Origin: DATLGB01 sp035540675
GTDB taxonomy: Bacteria > Actinomycetota > Thermoleophilia > Solirubrobacterales > Solirubrobacteraceae
Direction of reading: 5' to 3'
Assembly: GCA_035540675.1 (NCBI GenBank)
Contig: DATLGB010000054.1
Span: forward strand, 1-9,879
DNA length: 9,879 bases
Program-made: the position numbers and the translations under genes
Part shown: positions 1 to 6,124 of the stretch, in pieces
How positions within the stretch are numbered: position 1 is the first letter of the stretch
Layout of the letters: each line of letters begins with the position of its first letter
The notes under the pieces: model-generated
Told to the model about the DNA's origin: nothing
Databases searched by the model: none
Seen by the model: only the letters and a program-made list of their open reading frames with translations

Positions 1-686
1 GGGAACGTCCACGGCGGACGGACGACGAGCCAGAACAGCGTCGCGAAGCCGAAGCCCCAGACCAGCGAGGTGGCCGGGTGGTGCCCGCGCGCGCCGGCGC
101 GCTCCGCCGCCACCATGTAGACGGCGAACGTGACCGCCGCGCCGGCGGCGAACAGCAGCCCCAGCCCGTCCAGGCCGCTCGGGTCGTAGGCGCGCACGAC
201 CAGGAACGCCCCCACCACCGACAGCGCGCCGGCGCCCCACAGCGTCGGCGCCATCCGGCGCCCGTGCGCGACGCGCAGCCACAGCAGGATGAGCAGCGGA
301 CCGAGGTACTGGATCGTCAGCGCCACGCCGACGTCGAGGCGCTCGATGGCGAGGAAGTACGTCCCGTGCACGAGCGCGAGCCCGGCGATGCCGAAGAACG
401 CCAGGCCGCCGATCTGGTCGCGGCGCACGCGCAGCAGGCCGCGGTCCATGACGAGCAGCCACACGGCGAGCAGCGCGAAGCTCAGCGCCGAGCGCATCTC
501 GGACAGGTGAAACGGCGAGACGCCGTCGTCGATCAGCAGCCGCGCCAGCGACCCGTTGACCGCCCACATCGTCGCCGCGACGGCCGCCAGTGCGTAGCCG
601 AGGCGCGGCGAGCGCTCGTGGAGCGGCCGCGGTGCGCCGTCCGCGACGGGCGGTGCGGACGGCGAGGCGACGGACACGGGCACCAC
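1..686 (-). CDS. DMT superfamily (EamA) transporter, 3' end cut by the window edge
   Basis: Inner-membrane permease of the drug/metabolite transporter superfamily; members export amino acids, metabolites or drugs, and the substrate cannot be read from sequence. About 228 codons are visible. After a polar N-terminus of about 30 residues rich in Ser/Pro/Ala come regularly spaced hydrophobic segments: LGYALAAVAATMWAVNG (typical EamA opening), a second around SALSFALLAVWLLVM, a third ending GLALVHGTYFLAI, a fourth containing VALTIQYLGPLLILLWL (the conserved EamA repeat end), then two or three more before the edge. So the first EamA repeat is complete and the second partial; the usual family length of about 300 residues implies some 70-80 are missing. 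GTG codons at 686, 683 and 677 are all possible starts, and no good Shine-Dalgarno precedes any of them. Its 5' end is divergent from the tRNA-Pro gene. Family assignment is firm; start and substrate are not. Confidence 0.88.
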   Translation of the reverse strand, partial: MVPVSVASPSAPPVADGAPRPLHERSPRLGYALAAVAATMWAVNGSLARLLIDDGVSPFHLSEMRSALSFALLAVWLLVMDRGLLRVRRDQIGGLAFFGIAGLALVHGTYFLAIERLDVGVALTIQYLGPLLILLWLRVAHGRRMAPTLWGAGALSVVGAFLVVRAYDPSGLDGLGLLFAAGAAVTFAVYMVAAERAGARGHHPATSLVWGFGFATLFWLVVRPPWTF

Positions 687-707
687 GCTAGGGCGGCTGC
701 GGCCCCT

Positions 708-715
708 GCCATACT
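708..715 (+). promoter_or_regulatory. Candidate -10 region ahead of tRNA-Pro (GCCATACT)
   Basis: CATACT at 710-715 matches four of six TATAAT positions and lies 32 bases before the mature tRNA 5' end. The same 8-mer occurs just ahead of the methyltransferase start (2453-2460). On the opposite strand the same bases give TATGGC, which could serve the divergent transporter gene. I see no convincing -35. This is a suggestion from the motif only. Confidence 0.3.
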
Positions 716-727
716 CAGCGGGCAGGG

Positions 728-739
728 CGGGCGCGCCCG
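728..739. repeat. 12-bp perfect palindrome in the tRNA-Pro leader
   Basis: CGGGCGCGCCCG is its own reverse complement. It sits between the candidate -10 at 710-715 and the tRNA 5' end at 748, within the divergent gap to the transporter gene. It could form a hairpin in the pre-tRNA leader, but pure G/C palindromes are frequent at this base composition. Confidence 0.3.
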
Positions 740-747
740 TCCTCGAT

Positions 748-821
748 CGGGGCGTGGCGCAGCCTGGCAGCGCGCTGGCTTTGGGTGCCAGAGGTCGCCG
801 GTTCGAATCCGGCCGCCCCGA
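748..821 (+). tRNA. tRNA-Pro, anticodon UGG
   Basis: A complete cloverleaf can be folded by hand. The acceptor stem is 748-754 (CGGGGCG) with 814-820 (CGCCCCG), discriminator A at 821. The D stem is 757-760 with 770-773 around the loop AGCCTGGCA. The anticodon stem is 775-779 (CTGGC) with 787-791 (GCCAG), enclosing the 7-base loop TTTGGGT, so the anticodon TGG is at 782-784. The T arm is 797-801 (GCCGG) with 809-813 (CCGGC) around TTCGAAT. All stems pair completely. UGG reads proline codons CCA and, by wobble, others of the CCN box. The 3' CCA is not encoded (the DNA continues TCA), so it must be added by CCA-adding enzyme. The gene ends 18 bases from the stop codon of the convergent trhA gene. 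Confidence 0.97.
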
Positions 822-839
822 TCACGCGGAACGGCGCGC

Positions 840-1484
840 TCAGCCGGTGACGACCCAACCCGCCATCGCCACGAAGTGGACGACGGCGGCGGCGATCACG
901 AACGCGTGGAAGACCTCGTGGAAGCCGAAGGTGCGCGGCCACGGGTTCGGCCGGCGCAGCGCGTAGACGACCGCGCCGGTGGTGTAGAGCAGGCCGCCGG
1001 CCGCGAGCAGCGCCAGCGGCGCGGCGCCGAGCCGGTCGAGCAGCTCCGGCAGGGCGATCACGGAGATCCACCCGAGCCCCAGGTAGGTGCCCGCCACCAG
1101 CCAGCGCGGCGCGTCGATCCAGACGAGGCTGAAGGCGACGCCGGCGGCGGCGCCCGCCCAGGCGGCGATCAGCAGCCCGAGCCGCAGCCCGCCGTCGAGG
1201 ACCAGCAGCGCCACCGGCGTGTAGCTGGCGGCGATGAAGATGAAGATCGTCGAGTGGTCCACTCGCCGCAGCAGCGGCCGCCACTTGGGGTCCCAGCGCC
1301 AGCGGTGGTAGAGCGCGCTGCCGCCGAACAGCGCGCACAGGCCGGCGCCGTAGATCGCGGCCGCGGCGCGCGCCGAGGCGTCCGGTGCGATCCCGAGCAG
1401 GACGATCGCCGCGACCAGCGCGACCCAGAAGGCGGCGGCGTGCGAGACGCCGCGCAGCCGCGGGACGAGCTGCTCGTCGCTCAT
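840..1484 (-). CDS. trhA: PAQR-family membrane protein TrhA (hemolysin III type)
   Basis: Seven-helix integral membrane protein, 214 residues, the usual size for bacterial hemolysin-III/YqfA proteins, now linked to membrane-fluidity homeostasis rather than haemolysis. Family signatures appear in order: GVSHAAAFW near residue 12, SALYHRW (His60), RRVDHSTIFIFIAASYTP (Asp76, residues 73-90), and the C-terminal FGFHEVFHAF (His189, His193). These Ser/His/Asp positions are the conserved putative metal site of the PAQR fold. Hydrophobic segments fill the spaces between. The ATG at 1484 is fixed by an ATGA overlap with the stop of the upstream hydrolase gene, which implies one transcript and translational coupling. 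GGCGG just upstream is at best a weak ribosome site. The stop lies 18 bases from the 3' end of tRNA-Pro on the other strand. Family is certain; the metal site and physiological role are inferred from homologous families. Confidence 0.93.
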   Translation of the reverse strand: MSDEQLVPRLRGVSHAAAFWVALVAAIVLLGIAPDASARAAAAIYGAGLCALFGGSALYHRWRWDPKWRPLLRRVDHSTIFIFIAASYTPVALLVLDGGLRLGLLIAAWAGAAAGVAFSLVWIDAPRWLVAGTYLGLGWISVIALPELLDRLGAAPLALLAAGGLLYTTGAVVYALRRPNPWPRTFGFHEVFHAFVIAAAVVHFVAMAGWVVTG

Positions 1485-2413
1485 CCGCCGGTCAGCAGCA
1501 GCCGGCGCACGTGCTCGTCGTCGAACTCGGCCGGCTCGGTAGAGGCGACGAAGTCGCGCAGGACGCGCGCGAAGCGCACCGGGTCGTCGTTGAACGGGAA
1601 GTGCCCCGCGCCGGCGAACACCTCGAGCCGGCTGCCGGGGATCGCGGCGTGCGCCTCGCGGCCGTGGGTGACGGGGATCATGCGGTCGCGCTCGCCCCAC
1701 ACGATCAGCGTCGGGACGCTCTGGGCGAGGTACAGCCGGTCGCGCGCGCTCACCCGCTGGCCGCCGAGGTCGAGGATCCCGCGCACGGTGTGCAGGAACG
1801 CGCGGCGCGCGCCGTCGTCGTGGAAGGAGGTGAGGCCCTCGGCGACGCCCTGCAGGTCGGGGCCGGGGCGCAGGCCGATCGCGCCCAGGCCGCGGGTCAC
1901 CGTCTCGGCCGCCGCGCGCAGGTGGCGGTGCGCGAGCACCGGCAGTACGAGCTCGGCCCCCGGCAGCGTGGCCGCGCGCAGCACGAGGTTGACCTCGCGC
2001 CCGAGCCCGCCGCTGGAGACGAGCACGAGGCGGTCGACGCGCTCGGGGAACTGGTAGGCGAGCTGCATCGCGATGCCGCCGCCGAGGGAGTGGCCGACGA
2101 CGGTCGCGCGCGGGTGGCCCAGCGCCACGAGCAGGTCGCGGATGCCGGAGGCGAACGCGCCGAGCGAGTAGTCGCCGCGCGGCTTCGCGGACGCGCCGTG
2201 GCCCATGAGGTCCGGCGCGATGACCGTGTGGTGCTCGGCCAGCAGCGGCGCCACCAGGCGCCACGTCCGGGAGGAGGAGGTGATGCCGTGCACGAGCACC
2301 AGCGGCGGCCCCTCCCCGGCCATCCGGTAGCTCACGGGGTGGCCGTGCAGCTCGATCTCGCGCGGCTCGAAGTCGTCTGGCAGCATCATCGAAGAACCGT
2401 TACACCGCTCCAT
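1481..2413 (-). CDS. Alpha/beta hydrolase fold protein
   Basis: Single-domain alpha/beta hydrolase, 310 residues from the longest start, likely cytoplasmic since no signal peptide is seen. Numbered from that start: oxyanion-region HG at 42-43 (LVLVHGITSS), the DLMGHGASAKP loop at 68-78, nucleophile elbow GHSLGG at 107-112 with Ser109, acidic residue Asp243 in VWGERDRMIP, and catalytic His271 in GAGHFPFNDDP. The lid is roughly 135-215. The triad is complete, so it should be an active esterase, epoxide/C-C-bond hydrolase or haloperoxidase-like enzyme; the substrate is not determinable here. The start is unsettled: ATG 2413, or the tandem ATGs at 2389 and 2386. None has a Shine-Dalgarno, and a weak TAACGG at 2402-2397 would fit leaderless initiation at 2389. 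It is first gene of an operon with trhA (4-base ATGA overlap), hinting at a membrane-lipid role. Confidence 0.93.
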   Translation of the reverse strand: MERCNGSSMMLPDDFEPREIELHGHPVSYRMAGEGPPLVLVHGITSSSRTWRLVAPLLAEHHTVIAPDLMGHGASAKPRGDYSLGAFASGIRDLLVALGHPRATVVGHSLGGGIAMQLAYQFPERVDRLVLVSSGGLGREVNLVLRAATLPGAELVLPVLAHRHLRAAAETVTRGLGAIGLRPGPDLQGVAEGLTSFHDDGARRAFLHTVRGILDLGGQRVSARDRLYLAQSVPTLIVWGERDRMIPVTHGREAHAAIPGSRLEVFAGAGHFPFNDDPVRFARVLRDFVASTEPAEFDDEHVRRLLLTGG

Positions 2414-2425
2414 GTCACATGTGAC
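2414..2425. promoter_or_regulatory. Perfect 12-bp palindrome in the hydrolase/methyltransferase divergent region
   Basis: GTCACATGTGAC is its own reverse complement. It directly abuts the longest hydrolase start (2413) and lies 45-56 bases before the methyltransferase ATG (2470). A related half-site, GTTACA, occurs 15 bases to the left (2399-2404 against GTCACA at 2414-2419). Its place between divergent genes, and its A/T content in a very GC-rich stretch, suit an operator. No regulator for it is encoded nearby. Confidence 0.4.
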
Positions 2426-2452
2426 GGCGCGGCCGTCAGTGGGCGCGCCGCC

Positions 2453-2460
2453 GCCATACT
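2453..2460 (+). promoter_or_regulatory. Candidate -10 of the methyltransferase gene; mRNA possibly leaderless
   Basis: GCCATACT matches exactly the 8-mer ahead of tRNA-Pro. CATACT (2455-2460) ends 9 bases before the ATG at 2470, so transcription would begin at or within a few bases of the start codon. No Shine-Dalgarno is present in that gap (gcccggccc), which fits a leaderless transcript as is common in actinobacteria. Confidence 0.4.
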
Positions 2461-2469
2461 GCCCGGCCC

Positions 2470-3210
2470 ATGCGCTTCCAAGACGTGGAGCGGGCGATCG
2501 CCGGTGTGCCGTTCATGACGTCCTGGCAGGGGCGGCGCGTCTACGACCACCTGCGCGACACGGGCGCGCGCGACGTCCTCGAGCTCGGCACCGCGCACGG
2601 CGCGTCGGCGGCGTACATGGCGGCGGCGGTGGCGGCCAACGGCGGCGGTCGCGTCACGACGATCGACCGCTTCCACTTCCAGGGCCCGTCGCCGGAGGAG
2701 ACGCTCGAGCGCGCGGGGCTGCGGGACGCCGTCGATCTCGTGCGCGTGCCGGACTCCTCCTACGACTGGTGGCTGGCCGAGCGGGTGCGCGAGCGCTCCG
2801 ACGCCGCCGGCAACTGCGAGCCGGCCTACGACTTCTGCTACCTGGACGGGATGCACGACCTGCACGTCGACGGCGTCGCCGTCGTGCTGGTCGAGAAGCT
2901 CCTGCGGCCGGGCGCCTGGCTGCTCCTGGACGACCTCGACTGGACCTACGAGGCGGGCACGGTGCCCGGGGCGGAGAAGCTGTCCGAAGACGAGCGCACC
3001 ACGCCGCACATGCGCGTCGTGTGGGACCTGATCGTGCGCCCGCACCCGGCCTTCACCGAGCTGCGCGACGAGGACGGCACCTGGGGCTGGGCCCGCAAGG
3101 CGCCGGGCGAGCCGAAGCGGCTGACGGTGTCGGTGACGCGCGAGGAGCGATCGATCCTCGCGCGCCGGCTGGCGCTCGCCGCGCGCCGCCTGCGCCGCTC
3201 AGCGCGGTAG
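2470..3210 (+). CDS. Class I SAM-dependent methyltransferase
   Basis: Cytoplasmic protein of 246 residues with a Rossmann methyltransferase fold resembling the Methyltransf_24 / small O-methyltransferase group. SAM-binding motif I is VLELGTAHGAS at 36-46. The acidic end of strand beta-2 is Asp66 in VTTIDRF. YDFCYLDGMHD at 120-130 and LLRPGAWLLLDDLDW at 144-158 give the metal/substrate-side acids (Asp126, Asp154, Asp155) typical of cation-dependent O-methyltransferases. Two Cys (116, 123) lie close together before the DG motif. The last 25 residues are strongly basic (repeated RR), perhaps contacting nucleic acid, membrane or an anionic substrate. ATG 2470 is chosen because it is the first start after the divergent region and lies just after a candidate -10. 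The 3' end overlaps modC by 12 bases tail to tail. Substrate unknown; hydroxylase relatives of this fold cannot be excluded. Confidence 0.85.
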   Translation: MRFQDVERAIAGVPFMTSWQGRRVYDHLRDTGARDVLELGTAHGASAAYMAAAVAANGGGRVTTIDRFHFQGPSPEETLERAGLRDAVDLVRVPDSSYDWWLAERVRERSDAAGNCEPAYDFCYLDGMHDLHVDGVAVVLVEKLLRPGAWLLLDDLDWTYEAGTVPGAEKLSEDERTTPHMRVVWDLIVRPHPAFTELRDEDGTWGWARKAPGEPKRLTVSVTREERSILARRLALAARRLRRSAR

Positions 3211-4254
3211 CAGCCGCGTTGCCGCCGCCTTGAAGGTGGCCGCCACGCGCGCGCCCGGCCGCAGCTCGAGCGCCTCGGCGGCGGGCGCCGTCACCTCCAC
3301 GGCCAGCGGCTGGGGGACGAGCAGCCCGACGCGCACGCGGTTGGCCACCGGCGTCACCGAGACGACCTGCGCGTCGAGCCGGTTGCGCGCCGACCCGTGC
3401 GCGGCCGCGCCCGGCGGCTCGAGCGCCACCTCCCACGGATAGACGCTGACCGCGACGGGGCCGTCGCGCACGTCGAGGCTCGAGACGACGCCGCCGCCGT
3501 CGAGCGCGACGACCGTGACGCCGCCGGCGCCGCGGCGCGCGACGCCGGACAGCACGTTCGCGCCCGCGAAGTCGGCCACGAACGCCGACGCGGGCGCGGC
3601 GGCCAGCTCGCTCGCGGCGCCCTCCTGCACGAGGCGGCCGCCGTCGACGACCGCCACCCGGTCGCCGAGGAGCGCCGCCTCGGCGAAGTCGTGGGTCACC
3701 AGCAGCGTCGGCACGCCGGTGGAGCGCACCGCCGCACCGAGCTCGCGCGCCGCGTGCGCGCGGGTGGTGGCGTCGAGCGCCGCCAGCGGCTCGTCGAGCA
3801 GCAGGACGTCCGGCTCGCGCGCGAGCGCCCGCGCCAGCGCCACGCGCTGGCGCTCGCCTCCCGACAGCTCGTGCGGGCGCGCGTGCGCCCGCGCGCCGAG
3901 CCCGAGGCGCTCGAGCAGCTCGGCCGCGCGCCGGCGGCGGTCGCGCCCGCGCAGCGGGTACGCGACGTTCTGCAGCGCCGACAGGTGCCCGAACAGGGCG
4001 TACTCCTGGAAGACGTAGCCGACCCGCCGGCGCTCGGGCGGCACGTCGACGCCGGCGCTCGTGTCGAGCCACACGTCCTCGCCGCAGGCGACGCGGCCGC
4101 ACCGCGGCGCGAGCAGCCCGGCGGCGACGCGCAGGATCGACGTCTTGCCCGCCCCCGACGGCCCGGCCAGCGCCAGGCACTCGCCGGCCGGCACCGTCAG
4201 CGCCACGTCGAGGTCGACCGCGCCGACCCGCGTCGCCGCCTCAAGCCGCAGCAC
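3199..4254 (-). CDS. modC: Molybdate ABC transporter ATP-binding protein ModC
   Basis: ATPase subunit that powers molybdate (possibly also tungstate) import, on the cytoplasmic face of ModB. It has 351 residues, the normal ModC length. The ABC domain shows Walker A GPSGAGKTS at 31-39, Q-loop VFQEYALF at 81-88, signature LSGGERQR at 130-137, Walker B DVLLLDEP at 149-156, D-loop ALD at 159-161 and the switch His188 in VTHDF; all key residues are intact. After a linker, residues 287-351 form a single Mop/TOBE oxyanion-binding domain starting SARNRLDAQVV, as in true ModC. GTG at 4254 is preceded by AAGGGC, a reasonable ribosome site, and the gene overlaps the end of modB by 14 bases. It is the last gene of the operon, and its stop overlaps the convergent methyltransferase. 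The Mop domain plus linked modA and modB make the identification firm over other ABC importers. Confidence 0.96.
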   Translation of the reverse strand: MLRLEAATRVGAVDLDVALTVPAGECLALAGPSGAGKTSILRVAAGLLAPRCGRVACGEDVWLDTSAGVDVPPERRRVGYVFQEYALFGHLSALQNVAYPLRGRDRRRRAAELLERLGLGARAHARPHELSGGERQRVALARALAREPDVLLLDEPLAALDATTRAHAARELGAAVRSTGVPTLLVTHDFAEAALLGDRVAVVDGGRLVQEGAASELAAAPASAFVADFAGANVLSGVARRGAGGVTVVALDGGGVVSSLDVRDGPVAVSVYPWEVALEPPGAAAHGSARNRLDAQVVSVTPVANRVRVGLLVPQPLAVEVTAPAAEALELRPGARVAATFKAAATRLLPR

Positions 4255-5008
4255 GGGCGCCCTTGATCGTGAGCAGGATCGCCGCCGAGACGCAGACGAG
4301 GACCGCCGACAGCGCCAGCGCGCTCGTGAAGTCGGTGGCGAAGCGCTCGTAGATGGCCAGCGGCGCGGTCTGGGTGACGCCCTGCAGCGAACCGGCGAAC
4401 ATCAGCGTCGCGCCGAACTCCCCGAGCGCGCGGCCCCACGCGAGCGCGAGCGCCGCCGCCAGCCCGGGCGCCGCCGCCGGCACCCCGACGCGCAGGAAGG
4501 TGCGCGCCTCGCCGGCGCCGAGCGTGCGCGACGCGTCGAGCCAGCTGCGGTCGATTGCTCCGAACGCCGCCTGCGCGCCTCGCAGGTAGAACGGCGACGA
4601 GACGAAGACGAGTGCGACCACGACGCCGGCGAACTCCAGCACCAGCCGCAGCCCGCCGGCGTCGAGCACGCCGCCGAGCACGCCCTGCGGGCCGAACGCC
4701 GCCAGCAGGCCGATGCCGGCGACCGCCGGCGGCAGCACGAGCGGCAGCTCGATCAGCGTCGTGATGGCGGCGCGCCCGCGGAAGCGGCGGGTCGCCAGCA
4801 GCCAGGCCGCGGGGGTGCCGACGGCGACGATCACGACCAGCGCGAGCCCGCTCGCCTTCAGGCTCAGCCACAGCGCGTCGAGCGACCCGGGCGCGCCGAG
4901 CGCGGCGACCAGCTCTCCCGGGCTCGCCTCGACGAAGATCGCCAGCACGGGCAGCGCGAGGAAGGCCAGCGCCGCGGCGACGGCCGCGGCCGCGAGAACC
5001 CGGAACAT
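4241..5008 (-). CDS. modB: Molybdate ABC transporter permease ModB
   Basis: Integral membrane channel subunit of the molybdate importer, about 255 residues. The N-terminus is a hydrophobic helix (residues about 3-26), followed by further membrane segments near 47-71, 85-105, 121-139, 180-200 and 228-250. The cytoplasmic EAA loop, where ModC docks, is LDASRTLGAGEARTFLRVGVPAA at about 157-179, with the conserved Gly. Just after it, WGRALGEFGATLMFAG and then QTAPLAIY are the segment most typical of ModB. The end of modA and the start of modB read GTGATG on the minus strand: the modA stop TGA shares one base with the ATG at 5008, and the preceding GTG at 5011 is an alternative start. A GGGGCGG stretch upstream could seat the ribosome for either. 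Overlap with both neighbours indicates coupled translation of the three subunits. Confidence 0.96.
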   Translation of the reverse strand: MFRVLAAAAVAAALAFLALPVLAIFVEASPGELVAALGAPGSLDALWLSLKASGLALVVIVAVGTPAAWLLATRRFRGRAAITTLIELPLVLPPAVAGIGLLAAFGPQGVLGGVLDAGGLRLVLEFAGVVVALVFVSSPFYLRGAQAAFGAIDRSWLDASRTLGAGEARTFLRVGVPAAAPGLAAALALAWGRALGEFGATLMFAGSLQGVTQTAPLAIYERFATDFTSALALSAVLVCVSAAILLTIKGARAAA

Positions 5009-5739
5009 CACGGCGCCGCCCCGAAGCCGGCGGCGCGCAGCGCGCGCGCGTCGCGCAGGCCGGCCACGAACGCCCGCGCCGCCTCGCGCCGCGGCGTGCC
5101 CCGCACCACGGCGGCCGCGTAGCGGATGTCGGGCTGGAGCTGGTCGGGCAGAGCGATCGCCTGGACTCGCCCCCGCTGCGCCGCGACGTCGGTCTCGTAG
5201 ACGAACGCCGCGTCGACGGCGCCCTGCAGGAGCTTGCCCATGGCTCCGGCCACGTCGGGCTCGCGGGTGCGCACGTTGGCCTCGAGGGCGCGCCGCTCGA
5301 CGGCCGGCAGGCGCGCGAGCAGCCGCCGCGTGTACTCGCCGACGGGAACCCCGCGCGCGCCGACGGCGATCCGCACGCCGGGCGTCGTGAGGTCGGAGAG
5401 CTCGCCGAACTCCGACGGCCGCACCGCCACGGCGAGCCGGTTCGTGGCGAACACCACGGGCGCCTCCACCAGCCCCTCGCGGTGCAGCGCCTGCGCCAGC
5501 CGGGCGTCGGCGGCCGCGAAGACGTCCGGGCGCACGCCCTGCCGGATCTGCGCGGCCAGCAGGTCGGAGCCGCCGAACGAGAACCGCACCTCGCCCGCTC
5601 CGTGCGCGGCCGCGTGGGCGGTCAGCGGGCCCTTCAGCGACGCCGCCGCCGCGACGGTCAGGCGCTCTGACGCCGCGCCGCCGCTCCCGCAGCCGCCGAG
5701 CGCCAGCGCACCCACCAGCGCGAGCGCGGCCGTTCTCAC
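5008..5739 (-). CDS. modA: Molybdate-binding lipoprotein ModA
   Basis: Extracytoplasmic solute-binding protein that hands molybdate to ModBC, 243 residues. A short signal peptide ends in the lipobox LGGC with Cys17 as predicted lipid anchor, as expected for a monoderm; a Gly/Ser/Ala linker follows. The mature part begins LTVAAAASLKGPL, the ModA opening in which Ser34 is a ligand position. FSFGGSDLLAAQIRQGVRPDVFAAAD at 53-78 is the second ligand region (Ser58). VPVGEYTRRLL at 131-141 and GAVDAAFVYETDVA at 173-186 (Tyr181) are the remaining hallmarks. The start is GTG 5739, which forms a GTGA overlap with the stop of the upstream regulator gene; no strong Shine-Dalgarno is seen, consistent with translational coupling. 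Specificity between molybdate and tungstate cannot be told from sequence by eye. Confidence 0.96.
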   Translation of the reverse strand: MRTAALALVGALALGGCGSGGAASERLTVAAAASLKGPLTAHAAAHGAGEVRFSFGGSDLLAAQIRQGVRPDVFAAADARLAQALHREGLVEAPVVFATNRLAVAVRPSEFGELSDLTTPGVRIAVGARGVPVGEYTRRLLARLPAVERRALEANVRTREPDVAGAMGKLLQGAVDAAFVYETDVAAQRGRVQAIALPDQLQPDIRYAAAVVRGTPRREAARAFVAGLRDARALRAAGFGAAP

Positions 5740-6122
5740 CGCCGGTCGACCATCACCGACGTCGCCTTCACCGTCGCCGTCGCCGCGACGCCCGGCGCCA
5801 GCCCCAGCTCCTCGACGGCGTCGCGCGTCACCGCCGCCACGACGCGGAACGGGCCCGCCTCGAGCTCGACCAGCGCCATCACGCCGTCCACCTCGACCGA
5901 GCGCACCACGCCCGGGAAGCGGTTGCGGGCGCTCAGCGGCGCGCCGGTGCCGCTGCGGCGCGGCCGCGCGCTCAGCCGCTCGACCTCGGCGCGGGGCACG
6001 CGCCGGCGGTTGCGGTCGTCGCGCGTGGTCCGCAGGCGGCCGGCGCGGTCCCAGCGGCGCAGCGTGTCGGCTGAGACGCCGAGCGCTCGCGCCGCCTCGC
6101 CCAGGCTGAGGTCGTCGGGCAT
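5736..6122 (-). CDS. HTH-Mop (TOBE) molybdate-responsive regulator
   Basis: Small cytoplasmic DNA-binding regulator, 128 residues. Residues 5-50 are a MerR/excisionase-like helix-turn-helix: LSLGEAARALGVSADTLRRW, then an Arg-rich wing (DDRNRRRVPRAEVERL). After a short linker, residues 64-128 are a single Mop/TOBE domain beginning SARNRFPGVV and ending TATVKATSVMV, clearly akin to the Mop domain of ModC in the same operon. The likely role is to bind molybdate and adjust transcription of the mod genes, like ModE but with a different HTH and only one Mop copy, so it would need to oligomerise. ATG 6122 is chosen because the HTH starts immediately after it and TTAGGCAG precedes it; ATG 6134 and an upstream GTG-type extension to 6194 are in frame but would run through the palindrome at 6125-6143. 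First gene of the operon, with a GTGA overlap into modA. Confidence 0.9.
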   Translation of the reverse strand: MPDDLSLGEAARALGVSADTLRRWDRAGRLRTTRDDRNRRRVPRAEVERLSARPRRSGTGAPLSARNRFPGVVRSVEVDGVMALVELEAGPFRVVAAVTRDAVEELGLAPGVAATATVKATSVMVDRR

Positions 6123-6124
6123 CT

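Noticed and set aside
748..821. tRNA gene as an integration site for a genomic island
   Set aside because: No integrase, no direct repeat of the tRNA 3' end in the window, and the flanking genes have the same base composition as the rest.
78..2057. A long open plus-strand frame of about 660 codons across the left quarter of the window
   Set aside because: Its product is an Arg/Gln/Ala-rich low-complexity string. It runs through the tRNA gene and antisense to three genes with clear family motifs, so it is an artefact of GC-biased codon use.
2414..2425. A CRP/FNR-type binding site
   Set aside because: CRP sites read TGTGA-n6-TCACA. Here the half-sites are everted (TCACA then TGTGA) with no spacer, so this class of regulator does not fit.
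3397..4266. Plus-strand open frames opposite modC and modB
   Set aside because: They are low-complexity Arg/Pro/Ala translations antisense to genes with complete Walker and EAA motifs.
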